Below are positions 33,089 to 42,838 of a stretch of DNA of 64,000 nt, piece after piece. Position 1 is the first letter of the stretch. Every line of letters starts with the position of its first letter. Source of the DNA: Uranotaenia lowii (lineage: Eukaryota > Arthropoda > Insecta > Diptera > Culicidae); assembly GCF_029784155.1 (NCBI RefSeq), contig NC_073691.1:127410714-127474713 (forward strand), given 5' to 3'. A model generated the notes under the pieces. The model saw nothing but the letters and a program-made list of their open reading frames with translations. It was not told the origin of the DNA and searched no databases. The position numbers were made by a program, and so were the translations under genes.

Positions 33089-33285
33089 CTATTGAATAAT
33101 GTTGACATTTAATTTAAATAAAATTTTTCTAAAATAATTCTAACAAACTTAATTTTTTCCATGGAAGAGGTAGCAAAACATACCGGGTCAGTTAAAGCAT
33201 GGATCACTACAAATCTGGACGCACTATTTATTTTACCATAGTGCTCCTAGTTGTCGAATCTGGAATGTTTTGGCAGCACGTAGAG

Positions 33286-33530
33286 CAGCGGTCGGGGAAC
33301 CGGGGTAAATTACCCCAAATGGGGTAAAAGTGAAATTTTTGGGGGTAACAGTGAATATTTTGTGAGTGAAAAGTGTATATTTTCATTTTGCAATTTTATG
33401 AATTTGTTGGTGCATAATATGAAGATGCTTTAAAAATTTCGATTTCGTTTTTTTGCTCTTCGTCATGGGGTAATATAAACTTAAATAAAAATGTTTTGGG
33501 GTAATGATTCAAAAAGTTCCCCGATCCCTG
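33286..33530. mobile_element. hAT-type MITE nested in the mariner
   Basis: The ends are CAGCGGTCGGGGAAC and, from the right, CAGGGATCGGGGAAC. The 8-bp flanks ACGTAGAG (33278-33285) and TTGTAGAG (33531-33538) match at six positions. The related mariner at 58.97 kb has TTTGTATTGGAATG here without the insert, i.e. the empty site. GGGGTAA words fill the interior. Confidence 0.8.
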
Positions 33531-33589
33531 TTGTAGAGGAATGTTTCTTCTACCAGTGCTGAAAATTTCATTACGATTCGTTTTGTTTC

Positions 33590-34650
33590 AAAAAAGTTAC
33601 ACGTGGTGGAAGCCGCGAGATGAAAATAAATTTTGAACACCCACGTCAAAAACCCGACGTGGTCGGGTTCAAAAATCGCGAAATCGTTAAAAATTGTCAA
33701 ATCAACGTTGTGTAGCGTTCTCAAACGTTTCCGTGAGATGCGTACTATAGATCGGCAGGTTCATACCAAGCGTTATAGTGGACCTAAGAATCAGAAACTG
33801 CATTTGAAGGTGTTGAGAACGATCAAGGAAAACACAGGGTAGTCGGACTATGACATTGCCAAGAAATTCAACGCCGACCGGTGCACCGTCAGCAGAATTC
33901 GTCTACGCGAAGGAATACGATCCTATCGGACCAGTAAGCAACCAAACCGGACATTGAAGCAGAATTTAGTAGCCAAAGGACGTGCCCGCAAGTTATACAA
34001 GAAGATTCCATCCAACGAAGTTCGACGGATGCATCCTCATGGATGACGAAACGTACGTGAAGATGGATTTTGGGCAGCTTTCTGGCCAAAAATTATGTAA
34101 AGCCACTGCAGTGGTGCACTGCACTGGTCATGGCGATGTCCCCGGCAACTTCAAATTCGTTTTTGCTGATAAGTGTGCAAGAAAGTGTTTGATCTGGCAA
34201 GGTATTTACAGCTGCGGACGAAAAATTCCGTTTTTTGTGAAAAACAAGACCATGGACTCCGAAATTTACAAGGAGGAATGCCTGAAAAACTTTTTTTTTC
34301 GTACATTAGATCTAACAAAGGACTAGTTAAGTTTTCGCCAGATTTGGCAAGCTGCCACTACAGCTAGGAGGTTCTACAGTGGTATTGGGCCAACGGGTGG
34401 ATTTTGTCGAAAAGGACATCAACCCACCCAACTGCCCTCAATTCCGCCCTATCGAAAAATTTTGGGCAATTGTCAAGCAGAAGATGAAGAAGAATGGTAG
34501 GACGACTCGGGAAGCAACAGAGATGAAGAGATTGTGGAACAAAATGGCCGCTGAGGTCAGCGAATAGGGTGTTCAAACTATAGTGAGTGATACTCAACCA
34601 AAAGTTCGAAAATTCATCAAAACAACATCGGAATAATTTTTTTATTATTT
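33590..34650 (+). pseudogene. DD37E mariner transposase with stops and frameshifts
   Basis: The N-terminal DNA-binding part reads THVKNPTWSGSKIAKSLKIV, then KSTLCSVLKRFREM, and after a stop SDYDIAKKFNADRCTVSRIR. The first catalytic box is CILMDDETYVKMDFGQLSGQ, the second PDLASCHYS and the third CPQFRPIEKFWAIVKQ. Spacing between the second Asp and the Glu is 37 residues. Breaks include TAG after KENTG (33841), a frameshift near 34010, TAG near 34324 and TAG near 34366. All three catalytic residues remain, so the breaks rather than active-site loss have killed it. Confidence 0.8.
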
Positions 34651-34773
34651 TTTCTTTAAAGTGCAATAAAAACCCTACATTTCAAGTACAAAACATTTTT
34701 CATTTTTATTTCGTTTACATAGCTCCGAGATAGACCCGTTTTAATGCGTCCAGATTTGTAGTGATCCATGCTT

Positions 34774-35980
34774 TAGTCATTAATAAGAACTTTCGCAGAC
34801 TAGCCCTGGTTTACCCATACATAAGCTTGCCAGATTGCCGGGTTTTGTGCGGTCTTGCTCAGATAATCAATACAAATTTTGAGAAAGGTCCGGTCCGACT
34901 CGGTAGCCCAGATTTCGTTGAAAAATGTCCAGATTTTGCAAGCCCAATAGATTTGAAATATTTATATCTGTTTAATGAAAAAAAGTTTTACTTTTTTGCT
35001 TGATTTTTGTTGAAAATTTCTTCAGTTTTGACAAAATTTGCCCGGATATTTTCCGGTTTATGGGTTGAAAATTTTGAAATCAAATGCCTGGATTTTGCCA
35101 GGTCATATTTAGAGTGATATTTTGGAGCCACTGCACGCAAAATGCAGCCTTCACTCCGATCTAGCGTAATCCATATCACAGCGTAATTGGCATAAGAAAA
35201 GAACGCGACCAGCAATTATTCGATTTGAGACCGCCGGCATTAACCTCCCAGCGCAACCGCATGAATGAAAGAAGTGTAGTTAAAGGTTTTTTCGTTTGCA
35301 CAACCCACTAAAATGAGTGACCTTCCTTACATATCAGCGAAGAAGATGACGGCAGTGATCTTCGAAGACGACATTTCTTCATTGTTTTTAGATTAAAGGA
35401 TTTTTCAAATGCTGAATTCGTTAATTTTTCTATTCAAGTCTGTTATGATGTACAAGCGAATGTATGTACTTCTAACGTTCATATATTTATATAATTGATT
35501 TGAATGCAATAAACAATATAATCTGATGGATCATGTTACTAAATTTACAAATTTGGAACCGACCCCATTGAATTTATATGGATTTGTATGAAAATCAGTG
35601 ATTCGTTAAACGGTGTAGGCCGTATAACGAGGTATGATTGTATATTAAAATACAAGTTTTTCAGGAACTTTGCGTGGGTGGCTTCGTTCCGCTTTCACCA
35701 CCCCCAACTCATCCTGTTACCCATCCCCGCATTTCCCGAGCAAGTCGAAGATTCGAAGGGTTCGATGTGGCCGGTGACGCAGAACTGAGGAAGGATAAAA
35801 TACTATAGACATTCTTTAGCCTCATCCTCAGCTTCTTCCCCCAACTTCGGCCGTGTATAGCCAGGCAGACAGCCCATCGAAATGAAATGGTGCCCGTAAT
35901 TTTCCTACGTTTTTTTTCTTCTACTTTCCTGCAACATGCTCCTCTTCTATATTCTAGCGTTCCTGCCGGTCGTCGGTGTC
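34774..35980. other. Intron sequence with a CCGG-rich repeat-like patch
   Basis: From 34829 to 35105 TTGCCAG/TTGCCCGG words recall the small MITE at 1939-2162, but I cannot define ends. Near 35690-35930 the sequence is CA/CT-rich and less AT-rich. No gene recognised. Confidence 0.35.
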
Positions 35981-36034
35981 GGTTGGTTGGTCGGTTGGTT
36001 GGTCGGTTGGTTGGTCGGTTGGTTGGTCGGTTGA
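35981..36034 (+). repeat. GGTTGGTTGGTC microsatellite
   Basis: Four tandem 12-bp units of GGTTGGTTGGTC with no impurities. The G pairs are spaced by TT, a composition that can form two-layer G-quadruplexes in single strands. Confidence 0.9.
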
Positions 36035-36885
36035 TACGAAGCAAACTGAACTTGTGTGTTCGCTTCTTTATTATTTTGGGTGATGGCTTCTTGCCTTCTT
36101 CCCTCCTCTGGTTATTTCTACAACCTTTGCTCTAAAAAAAACGAGCGAAAAAGAACGAGCTTTCGTTGACGTTGACGTTCCATGCTGCAAAGCATACGCC
36201 ATTAGAAGGTTGGGAAGAAGAAAAAAAGGGAAAAACTATTAAATTACGCAAACTTTTCCATCGCGACGCCAGGTTGTTTTTAAAGGACAAGTGCGAATTT
36301 TTCCCTAATCAATATTTCAAATTCGTGTTAATATTTGGCAGCAAAAAGATGTGTATTTCGGTAATTATTTATCTTATCTGATAAATTTAGCATAATTTCC
36401 ATGGAAGTACAGTTGATCTTTCTATGATTAGAAAATCACAGCAGGTTCGCAATGCTTGACGCAAATTTGTTATGTTTACCGTCTTACAATTGGTCAGACA
36501 ATTAGCATGTAAAGCATGTAAAGACACCTTATTTTAATAAACTTTTTGTTTTTTTTTAAATGCAGTTTTATAAAATGTTGTTCTGAGACTTCTTCGATTT
36601 TTTTTTCGAAAATCTCGCGATATACCAGCCGTTGAAAAGCAGTCGAGCGATATCAAGATACGATATCTGTGATGTTTTGGGGAAGTATAGCGATGAGAGG
36701 GAAATTAATGTACATAGCTATTTATTGATAGTGGTGTGAAAATAAACAAGGAGTATCACTTTTTATACATTTTCAAATGCCATTTACATCCTTGTGCGTG
36801 TGCCATAACGTATTTGTTTTTGCTTTCGACATCATTCAGCACCAGCGCATAAAGCATTGATTGTTCAGAAATAGTGAAAACAGAT
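36035..36885. other. Intron sequence, nothing recognised
   Basis: No gene-like frame. Several poly(T)/poly(A) runs (36120s, 36550s, 36600). Confidence 0.45.
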
Positions 36886-36889
36886 GTTG

Positions 36890-37062
36890 CCTTTTTTCAT
36901 CAGTTCACCTGAATGGATCCGTCACCGGATTTGAACCCACTAGACTTCAATATCTGGGGACACACGCTGGGGAAGTTAGACGACGTTTAGCATTCGAAGT
37001 TGAACGTCGCACACAGGAGTATTTTACCCCAAATCCTGGAGAAAACCTCGAAGTTAAAATTT
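36890..37062 (+). pseudogene. Mariner (DD34D-like) C-terminal remnant
   Basis: The frame reads PSPDLNPLDFNIWGHTLGKL followed by a stop at GACGTTTAG. SPDLNPLD is the third catalytic box of mariner and Tc1 transposases. The rest of the enzyme and the TIRs are missing. It is unrelated to the DD37E elements, which end in RPIEKYW. Confidence 0.6.
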
Positions 37063-38035
37063 GAGAAAAATTATTTTTTTTTAGGTTTTTTGGTTGTTAG
37101 ATAGTTGTTGAATATTAGTATTGTCGATTTATAGTGAGTTCGTAATGGCATATCTCGAAACATTGATGTATCAAAATTATAAATTTTGTCTTCCAAAATT
37201 TGGTGAACACACGTACAATTACAGACTGCGTAACACGCAGAATAATGTGACTATTAACACAATTTCTTCTACAAATCTTCAGTTTTAATATGACCAATGA
37301 ATTGCGGTTGAAATTGCGTTAATTTTTTGATAAACACATGAAGTAGAGAAGCTAAACAAAATAGTGCAATGTTTTTTAACAAACCTATATTGTTTTTTAA
37401 CTAATTAGTGTTGAAGTTTATCTTCCGGGCTCCGCCGGGAAAAATTTCATATAACACACGAATGCTTCTAACTTCCTTAAACATGTCCAAAAGAAAAATC
37501 GTGCGCATACTTGCGAACTCGAGCTATTTCCAATTTTGAAATCCAAAAATTTGAGCGATTTTTGTCCCTAATTTTGTTTCAGATAGCGAGCATGCCATGC
37601 ATTTACTTTGTGTTATACAAACGTTTTTTATTGCGTTTGATTTGTTTGTTTAAAAAATGGTATTTTTCATCATTTCTGATAGTTGATCGGCTGGTTGCTT
37701 CGAATTTACTTGAAAACAAACATTTTATAAGAGTGCAGCAAGTGACCCAAAAAGACCAAAATTAAGAAATTTGAAATTTTGGTTAAAAATGAGTTGTGTA
37801 TACTTGAAAACAACGAAAAAAAGGTTTTTAATCATTTTAAAGAGAAAACAGGTTTTGGCCAACATTTTCCATAGAGTACTCCTATGTGCGTCGTTGAAAA
37901 AAAAAGTGTTTTGAAGAAAAAAAATCTGATTTTCTGTGATTTCACACAAAAATTCTGTGACGATTTTCTGTGATGCTTCTTTCCATTAACTTCATTCAAA
38001 AGTCACGTCGACTTGCGTCTTTTTTTTTTTCATTT
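37063..38035. other. AT-rich intron sequence, nothing recognised
   Basis: Small frames on both strands rich in Phe/Lys from A/T composition. A short CCGGGCTCCGCCGGG inverted pair lies near 37424. Confidence 0.45.
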
Positions 38036-38037
38036 TA

Positions 38038-39303
38038 AAGGGTGATACGATCAAAATTTGGTCAATATCAACTTGACGTATTTCTTTGAATTTTGCATTT
38101 AAAAACCTGAACACCCCTCATTTGAAGGTCTGTGTGTGTGTAGAATGTTGCTCCTATTTTGATTTTGGAATTCACTCTTTAGTTGTCAAAATGCCGTCCA
38201 AGGAAGAAGAGCAGCGTATCAAAATTTGGCTCGCGCATCGCGAAAATCCGAGCTACTCGCACGCAAAGCTGGCATAATCGCTATAAGTTGCCAAATCAAC
38301 CGTTACAAATGTAATTAAAGTGTTTGGGGAACGTTTGGCGACAGCCAGGAAGTCTGGAGGCGACAAAGAGAGTTGCCGGTAGTTTCAAGCGAAACCCTAA
38401 TCTCTCTCTCCGAGATGCCGCAAATAAGCTGGGTGTATCGTCTACAACCGTGCATCGAGCCAAAAAACGAGCTGGACTATCGACTTATAAGAAGGTAGTG
38501 ACTCCAAATCGCGATGATAAACAAAATACGACGGCCCAAGCGCGATCCCGGAGGCTGTACACGACGATGCTGACGAAGTTTGACTGCGTGGTAATGGACG
38601 ACGAAACCTACGTCAAAGCCGACTACAAGCAGCTTCCGGGACAGGAGTATAATACGGCAAAAGGAAGGGGAAAGGTAGCAGATATTTTCAAGCACATGAA
38701 ACTGTCAAAGTTCGCGAAGAAATATTTGGTTTGGTAAGCCATCTGTACCTATGGCTAGAAAAGCAGCATTTTCATAGCTTCCGGAACTGTCAACCTAGAA
38801 ATTTACGTGAAAGAGTGTTTGAATAAACGTCTGCTGCCTTTTCTGAAGAAACACGATTGTTCCGTATTGTTTTGGCCGGATTTGGCAACTTGCCATTACG
38901 GTAAAAAGGCCATGGAGTGGTACGCCGCCAACAACGTGCAGGTGGTTCCTAAGGACAAGAACCCTCCCAACACGCTAGAGCTCCGCCCAATTGAGAAATA
39001 CTGGGCTATTGTCAAGCGGAACCTAAAGAAGACCAAAAAAAAACTGCTAAGGACGAGCAGCAGTTCAAGGCAAACTGGCTTTCTGCGGCGAAGAAGGTGG
39101 ACGAGGTGGCTGTACAAAATCTGATGGCAGGGGTTAAGCGTAAGACCCGACAATTCGGATTTGGAAAAGCGGAAGCCTAACTGAATATTTTTCCTGAGTT
39201 TTATACTGATTAAACCTAAAAAAGAAATTTAATTTGATTTTTTAAATAAACAATTTCACCGATTTACACGCGTTTTCCCTTGATCAAATTTTGACCGTAC
39301 CTT
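38038..39303 (+). mobile_element. ITmD37E (DD37E) copy 2
   Basis: The left TIR is AAGGGTGATACGATCAAAAT, with TA at 38036-38037. The right end reads, reverse-complemented, AAGGTACGGTCAAAATTTGA, with TA at 39304-39305. A few bases are lost inside the right TIR. This is the least deleted copy overall (1266 bp). Confidence 0.85.
38191..39180 (+). pseudogene. DD37E transposase, copy 2, all catalytic boxes present
   Basis: Starts MPSKEEEQRIKIWLAHRENP and stops early (TAA after HAKLA, near 38274). A second TAA follows within six codons. A deletion and frameshift remove the segment corresponding to GNRKPEPAE in copy 1. The catalytic part is open: VVMDDETYVKADYKQLPGQE, then FWPDLATCHYGKKAMEWYAA, then TLELRPIEKYWAIVK, so both Asp and the Glu remain with 37 residues between the last two. 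A TAA after KYLVW (near 38736) and a TAG (near 38758) split it again. Confidence 0.8.
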
Positions 39304-39529
39304 TACCTAAGAAAAATCAATTAATTATAACCAATTTTATCATATTTTTCCTATTCAAAAATTATTATCCAAGTCTCTATTGACATAAAAAATCGAATTT
39401 GGAAAAACGATCAAAATTTTGAAGTTCTGTGAAATCTGTGAATATTTCTAAAATTCTGTGATCTGTGTCCTGTGATGAAAATTAGCTAAAAATTCTATGA
39501 AATTACAGATTTTTCTGTGATGAACCGTT

Positions 39530-40510
39530 TCATGAGTACGACATGAAGATTGTATGAGTTCTGTCGTTTTCCAATAAATTTTTATGGGAGCCCCCCTGTT
39601 TCAAAACCGAGAGGATTCGTTCTGTATGATCAATCAACGCTTTGTGCTTAATCATTAGACTGGCCCATAACAAAAAAAATCGTTATATTCCACGCGGCAC
39701 CCTTTAGGTTGGTGCCTTGAAGTGAAAAAATAACTTGCTGAAGGTTAAAGGTCATTTGGCAGAAGCACGAGCTGGCGCAAAGGACTTGAAATTTGTATGG
39801 AGATTTTCGGCAAAATGTATGAAAAATCGGCATACTTTCACTCTTTGTGTTCTAAACTATGTTTCCAGTATGCTAGAAAGCTCAGAATTTCAAATCAAAT
39901 AAATGCGAAAAAATTACACATTTAATTGCAGATAACTCATCACCGTCAACTCGCATCGCGTCACAATCTTCTACAAACTTGTTTGTCATTGTTTGAACTA
40001 CAATTCCTGAAATTCTAGCATACTGGAAACATATTTTAGAACACAAAGAGTGAAAGTTTGTCAATTTTTTATACATTTTGCCGAAACTCCCAAAACTTTC
40101 AGAAAGTCATTTTTTCACCTAAATGCACCAATCTAGGGGGTTCCGCGTTGAATAAGATTTTGTAAAAATCATTCCATATAAATTAGATCCAGTCTACTAA
40201 TCATGCTTGTGGATCAATTTGATTTTATACGGGAGCCCCCTGTTTTGAGAGTGGCATGAGCCATTCAGTAAAAAAAGATCACCTCACAAAAATTTCATTA
40301 AAATTCCATGAAAATTGTATGATTTCCGTCGTTTTCCTAATAATTTTGTATGTGAGCCACCCGTTTCAAAAGCGAAAGGGTTCACGTAATAAATCAACTT
40401 CAACCCATTTTCATGAAAATCAACTAAAACTTATTCGAGTAATGTCATCATTTATGTTAAATTTGTATCGGAGCCCCCCTTCCACAAAAAGTTGAGGTCT
40501 TGAAACTATA
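39530..40510 (+). repeat. Degenerate ~150-bp repeat interrupted by a MITE
   Basis: Units around 39550, 40320 and 40460 share ATGAKTTCYGTCGTTTTCC and then GGGAGCCCCCCTGTTTCAAA. Similar GGAGC(C/T)CCC words recur in the repeat at 44.1-44.9 kb. The MITE at 39656-40197 sits inside it. Confidence 0.45.
39656..40197. mobile_element. Fold-back MITE, 542 bp, nearly all inverted repeat
   Basis: The element begins TAGACTGG and ends with its reverse complement plus one base. TAATCAT flanks both sides (39649-39655, 40198-40204). The arms extend to the middle: GAGTGAAAG and TTTCACTC, TAGCATACTGGAAACA and TGTTTCCAGTATGCTA, GGCAAAATGTAT and ATACATTTTGCC. A transcript would fold into a hairpin of about 250 bp. 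Confidence 0.75.
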
Positions 40511-41269
40511 ACACAAACCATCCTTGGCCCAGAAAGCTCTAGGATACCAAATTCCACCTCATTCTGATCACCCGTTTATACGTGATGGTGTTACAAAGAA
40601 AACGTCTCTATTTTTACATACTTTGAATAGAAAAATGATTCGTACAGTCCTAGTTTCTACACTGAAAACGTTTTTAAAAAACACTTTTTTAAGCAAAAAT
40701 CGCAGCAAAATAACTTCATTTTTGTGCATCAATCTGTCTTTTTTAAAATCAAATGTTGTATTTCTCAAACAAATAACGTTCGTAAAAAATGTTTAATTTG
40801 AAACTATGAGTCCTCAAAATAATATAAAAAAATGACCGTTTACTGGTGCTTAGACTGGTTTAACTTCTCCATTTTTCTTCGGATTATAACCAAACTTTTA
40901 GGGATGATTTTTTTATTGCAACTTCTAATAATCAAGCCAAATTTGAGCTTATTCGAAAAGTCTTCGATAAAGGGCGATGAGTTTCTGTGAAGAAAAGTTT
41001 AATTTTCTTAATTATTTTTGTAAATGATTTCTTGCGATCCATTGTTTGTGTAAATTTACGTTCTTTTGAATTTTGATGGCCACTGTGGCTAGGTGAAAAA
41101 CAACATCCAAAACAGTGAAAATTATTTTTATATCCGTTTTCGATTTCAAAACTTTCAAAAGTGTTATATCCATCTCAACCAGATCAATAACAACTGGACT
41201 TACATTTCCCAATTAGACAGTTTAGCAGATTCAAAAAACTTTTTGGACAATTAAAACGAGAAATTTCAA

Positions 41270-41310
41270 CTCCTTGAAAAAGGCATAATAAATGCCGAAA
41301 CGTCGGATGA
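41270..41310 (+). other. Hammerhead-like GGCA...TGCCGAAACGTC motif
   Basis: CCTTGAAAAAGGCATAATAA then ATGCCGAAACGTCGG has a 4-bp stem (GGCA/TGCC) closed by GAAAC and a GTC. That is the layout of hammerhead stem II and core found in Penelope-like and related retroelements. The first core strand should be CTGATGA but reads CTTGAAA, so as written it is at best a decayed ribozyme. I see no Penelope reverse transcriptase near it. Confidence 0.3.
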
Positions 41311-41660
41311 AGAAATAAAAATCGTTTTATGATTTTTTCGTGACTGAAATCGCCGAAAATCAATTTATTCATTACCCATCCAGTCGATAGAATTTTAATA
41401 TAAAGAAGATCTTGAGACTTTTAATAAATTTGATCAAAAATAATTATTTCCAGAATTATTGCTGATTTTTTAGTGTTAACTGTTAGAAAAATGTTCGATA
41501 CATGTTGGTAGTTTTTTATGTATAATACAATATCATTAAGATATGTTTAAAACCAACCACCAAAATAAAAAAAAAACGTTAATTTCACAAACAATGGATC
41601 GCTAGAAAACATTTACCGAAAGAACTGGAAAAAAAACTCAAAAAAACTCATCGCACTTTT

Positions 41661-41904
41661 GTCGCTTCCCGTGGCGTAGAGCATAGCCTTCTAGTCTTCT
41701 AAGAAAGCAGTCATGAGATCGAATCCCGGTTACGGCATACGTAGTACACTTTCTGTGGGTTGGTGGTTTCAGGATTTGTAAGATGCTAGCCATCATATCC
41801 TAGAAAGATGTACGCTTAGAGTTAAGAAAAAAGGAAACATCAAGTTTCATTCAGATCCTGTGTACTAACTAAGGGATGAAAATGTATGTGTTTAAAAAAA
41901 AAAA
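41661..41904 (+). mobile_element. tRNA-derived SINE, copy 1 of the 42-kb family
   Basis: The head resembles a tRNA gene (CCGTGGCGTAGAGCATAGCC, then B-box-like GATCGAATCCC near 41720). The body has GTAAGATGCTAGCCAT and AAACATCAAGTTTCA and a final A11-12 tail. About 80 percent identical by eye to the copy at 42596-42838. It is inserted in the right arm of the fold-back element. Confidence 0.75.
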
Positions 41905-42370
41905 GTTTCCGAAAAAGCTCAAATTTAGCATGCTTATTAGAAATTTCATAGAAAGTCATCACTGAATGTTTAGTTGTAATTCGAAGAAAAATGGAGAGTT
42001 AAACCCCTCTAAGCACCAGTGCACGGACAATTTTTTGACATTATTTTGAGGATTTGAATATTTTTTACGAAGGGTTATTTGTATAAGAAATACAACAATT
42101 GATCTTAAAAGAGGACAAACTGATTCACAAAATGAAGTCATTTCACTACCATTTTTGTTTGGAAAGTGTCCGTGATGAACGTTTTGTTGTTAAAACTAGT
42201 GATGTCTGAACAATTGATTGATTCACATATAAGATTATCACCGACTTATTTGACTGAAATCAAATGGAAAGACCTATTAACCATAAGCTTACATAATAAA
42301 TAGTTGATCGATTCGATATGACAAACGATGGGTGGAATAAAAAAAATAAAAAAAGGGGGAGGGAACTCAC

Positions 42371-42532
42371 TTTGATGCTTATCAGCTAATTGCACGAGTG
42401 GTGTGGGTAGATCTCGCCTCCGGTAGAAGCACATCATCTTCGCTTCGACGTTACCGGCAGGCGTTTTGTTCAGCTCGTCTATCCGACGGATCTGAAACGG
42501 AGTCGTCGACGATGTCTCCACGTAGACATAAT
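42371..42532 (-). CDS. MTA1-like: MTA1-like protein, exon encoding the start of the BAH domain
   Basis: This 162-bp minus-strand exon lies between acceptor ttttcgcag and donor A|gtgagt. It reads [20 protein letters not shown], then [20 protein letters not shown], then [13 protein letters not shown]. This is the highly conserved start of the BAH domain of metastasis-associated (MTA) proteins, subunits of the nuclear NuRD/Mi-2 deacetylase complex, where BAH contributes to histone deacetylase recruitment and chromatin binding. The family normally begins with a short N-terminus ending VGDYVY; here the D codon is split by the intron, so the initiator exon is upstream. I find no match for it up to 64000. 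The exon ends in phase one and joins in frame to 11697-11804. No stops or frameshifts; composition is clearly coding. Confidence 0.93.
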
Positions 42533-42595
42533 CTGCGAAAAAAAGGTTTGGAGAAAAAAATCAGACGATTAGCTACTTATGTGCGATAATTGATA

Positions 42596-42838
42596 AGCCG
42601 CCGACCGTGGCCTAGAGGATAGCGTTCCAGTCTTCTAAGCCAGAGGTCATGAGATCGAATCTCGATCACGGCATACATAGTACTCTTTCTGTGGGCTGGT
42701 GGTGTTAGCATTAGTAAGATGCTAGCCATTATGTCCTTGAAAGATGTACGCTTTAGTCTTAAGTAGAATTTAGATCTCTTCAAAGAAACATGAAGTTTCA
42801 CTGAGATCCTATATGTGTGTGTTCGTTTAAAAAAAAAA
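42596..42838 (+). mobile_element. tRNA-derived SINE, copy 2, next to the MTA1-like exon
   Basis: A-box-like GTGGCCTAGAGGATAGCG, B-box-like GATCGAATCTCG, the body word GTAAGATGCTAGCCATTA and an A10 tail match copy 1. It ends 63 bp from the splice acceptor of the MTA1-like exon, in antisense orientation to that gene. Confidence 0.75.

Larger units (their letters stand above)
33195..34773 (+). mobile_element. Full-length DD37E mariner with perfect TIRs
   Basis: The 5' end AAGCATGGATCACTACAAAT plus CTGGACGCA recurs exactly, reverse-complemented, at the 3' end: about 29 bp without a mismatch. TA flanks both ends (33193-33194, 34774-34775). The 1579 bp include a nested 245-bp hAT MITE. It is a different subfamily from the ITmD37E copies 1-3; a relative lies at 58155-58990. 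Confidence 0.9.
40650..42200. mobile_element. Fold-back element with about 400-bp arms
   Basis: The left arm (40650-41062) and right arm (41575-42200, excluding a SINE) are inverted copies. Matching blocks include ACTGGTGCTTAGA, CTCCATTTTTCTTCG, GATGAGTTT and GCGATCCATTGTTTGTG. The SINE at 41661-41904 interrupts the right arm at a point where the left arm is continuous. The 510-bp centre holds the ribozyme-like motif at 41270-41310. No transposase. The outer target duplication could not be defined. Confidence 0.7.
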
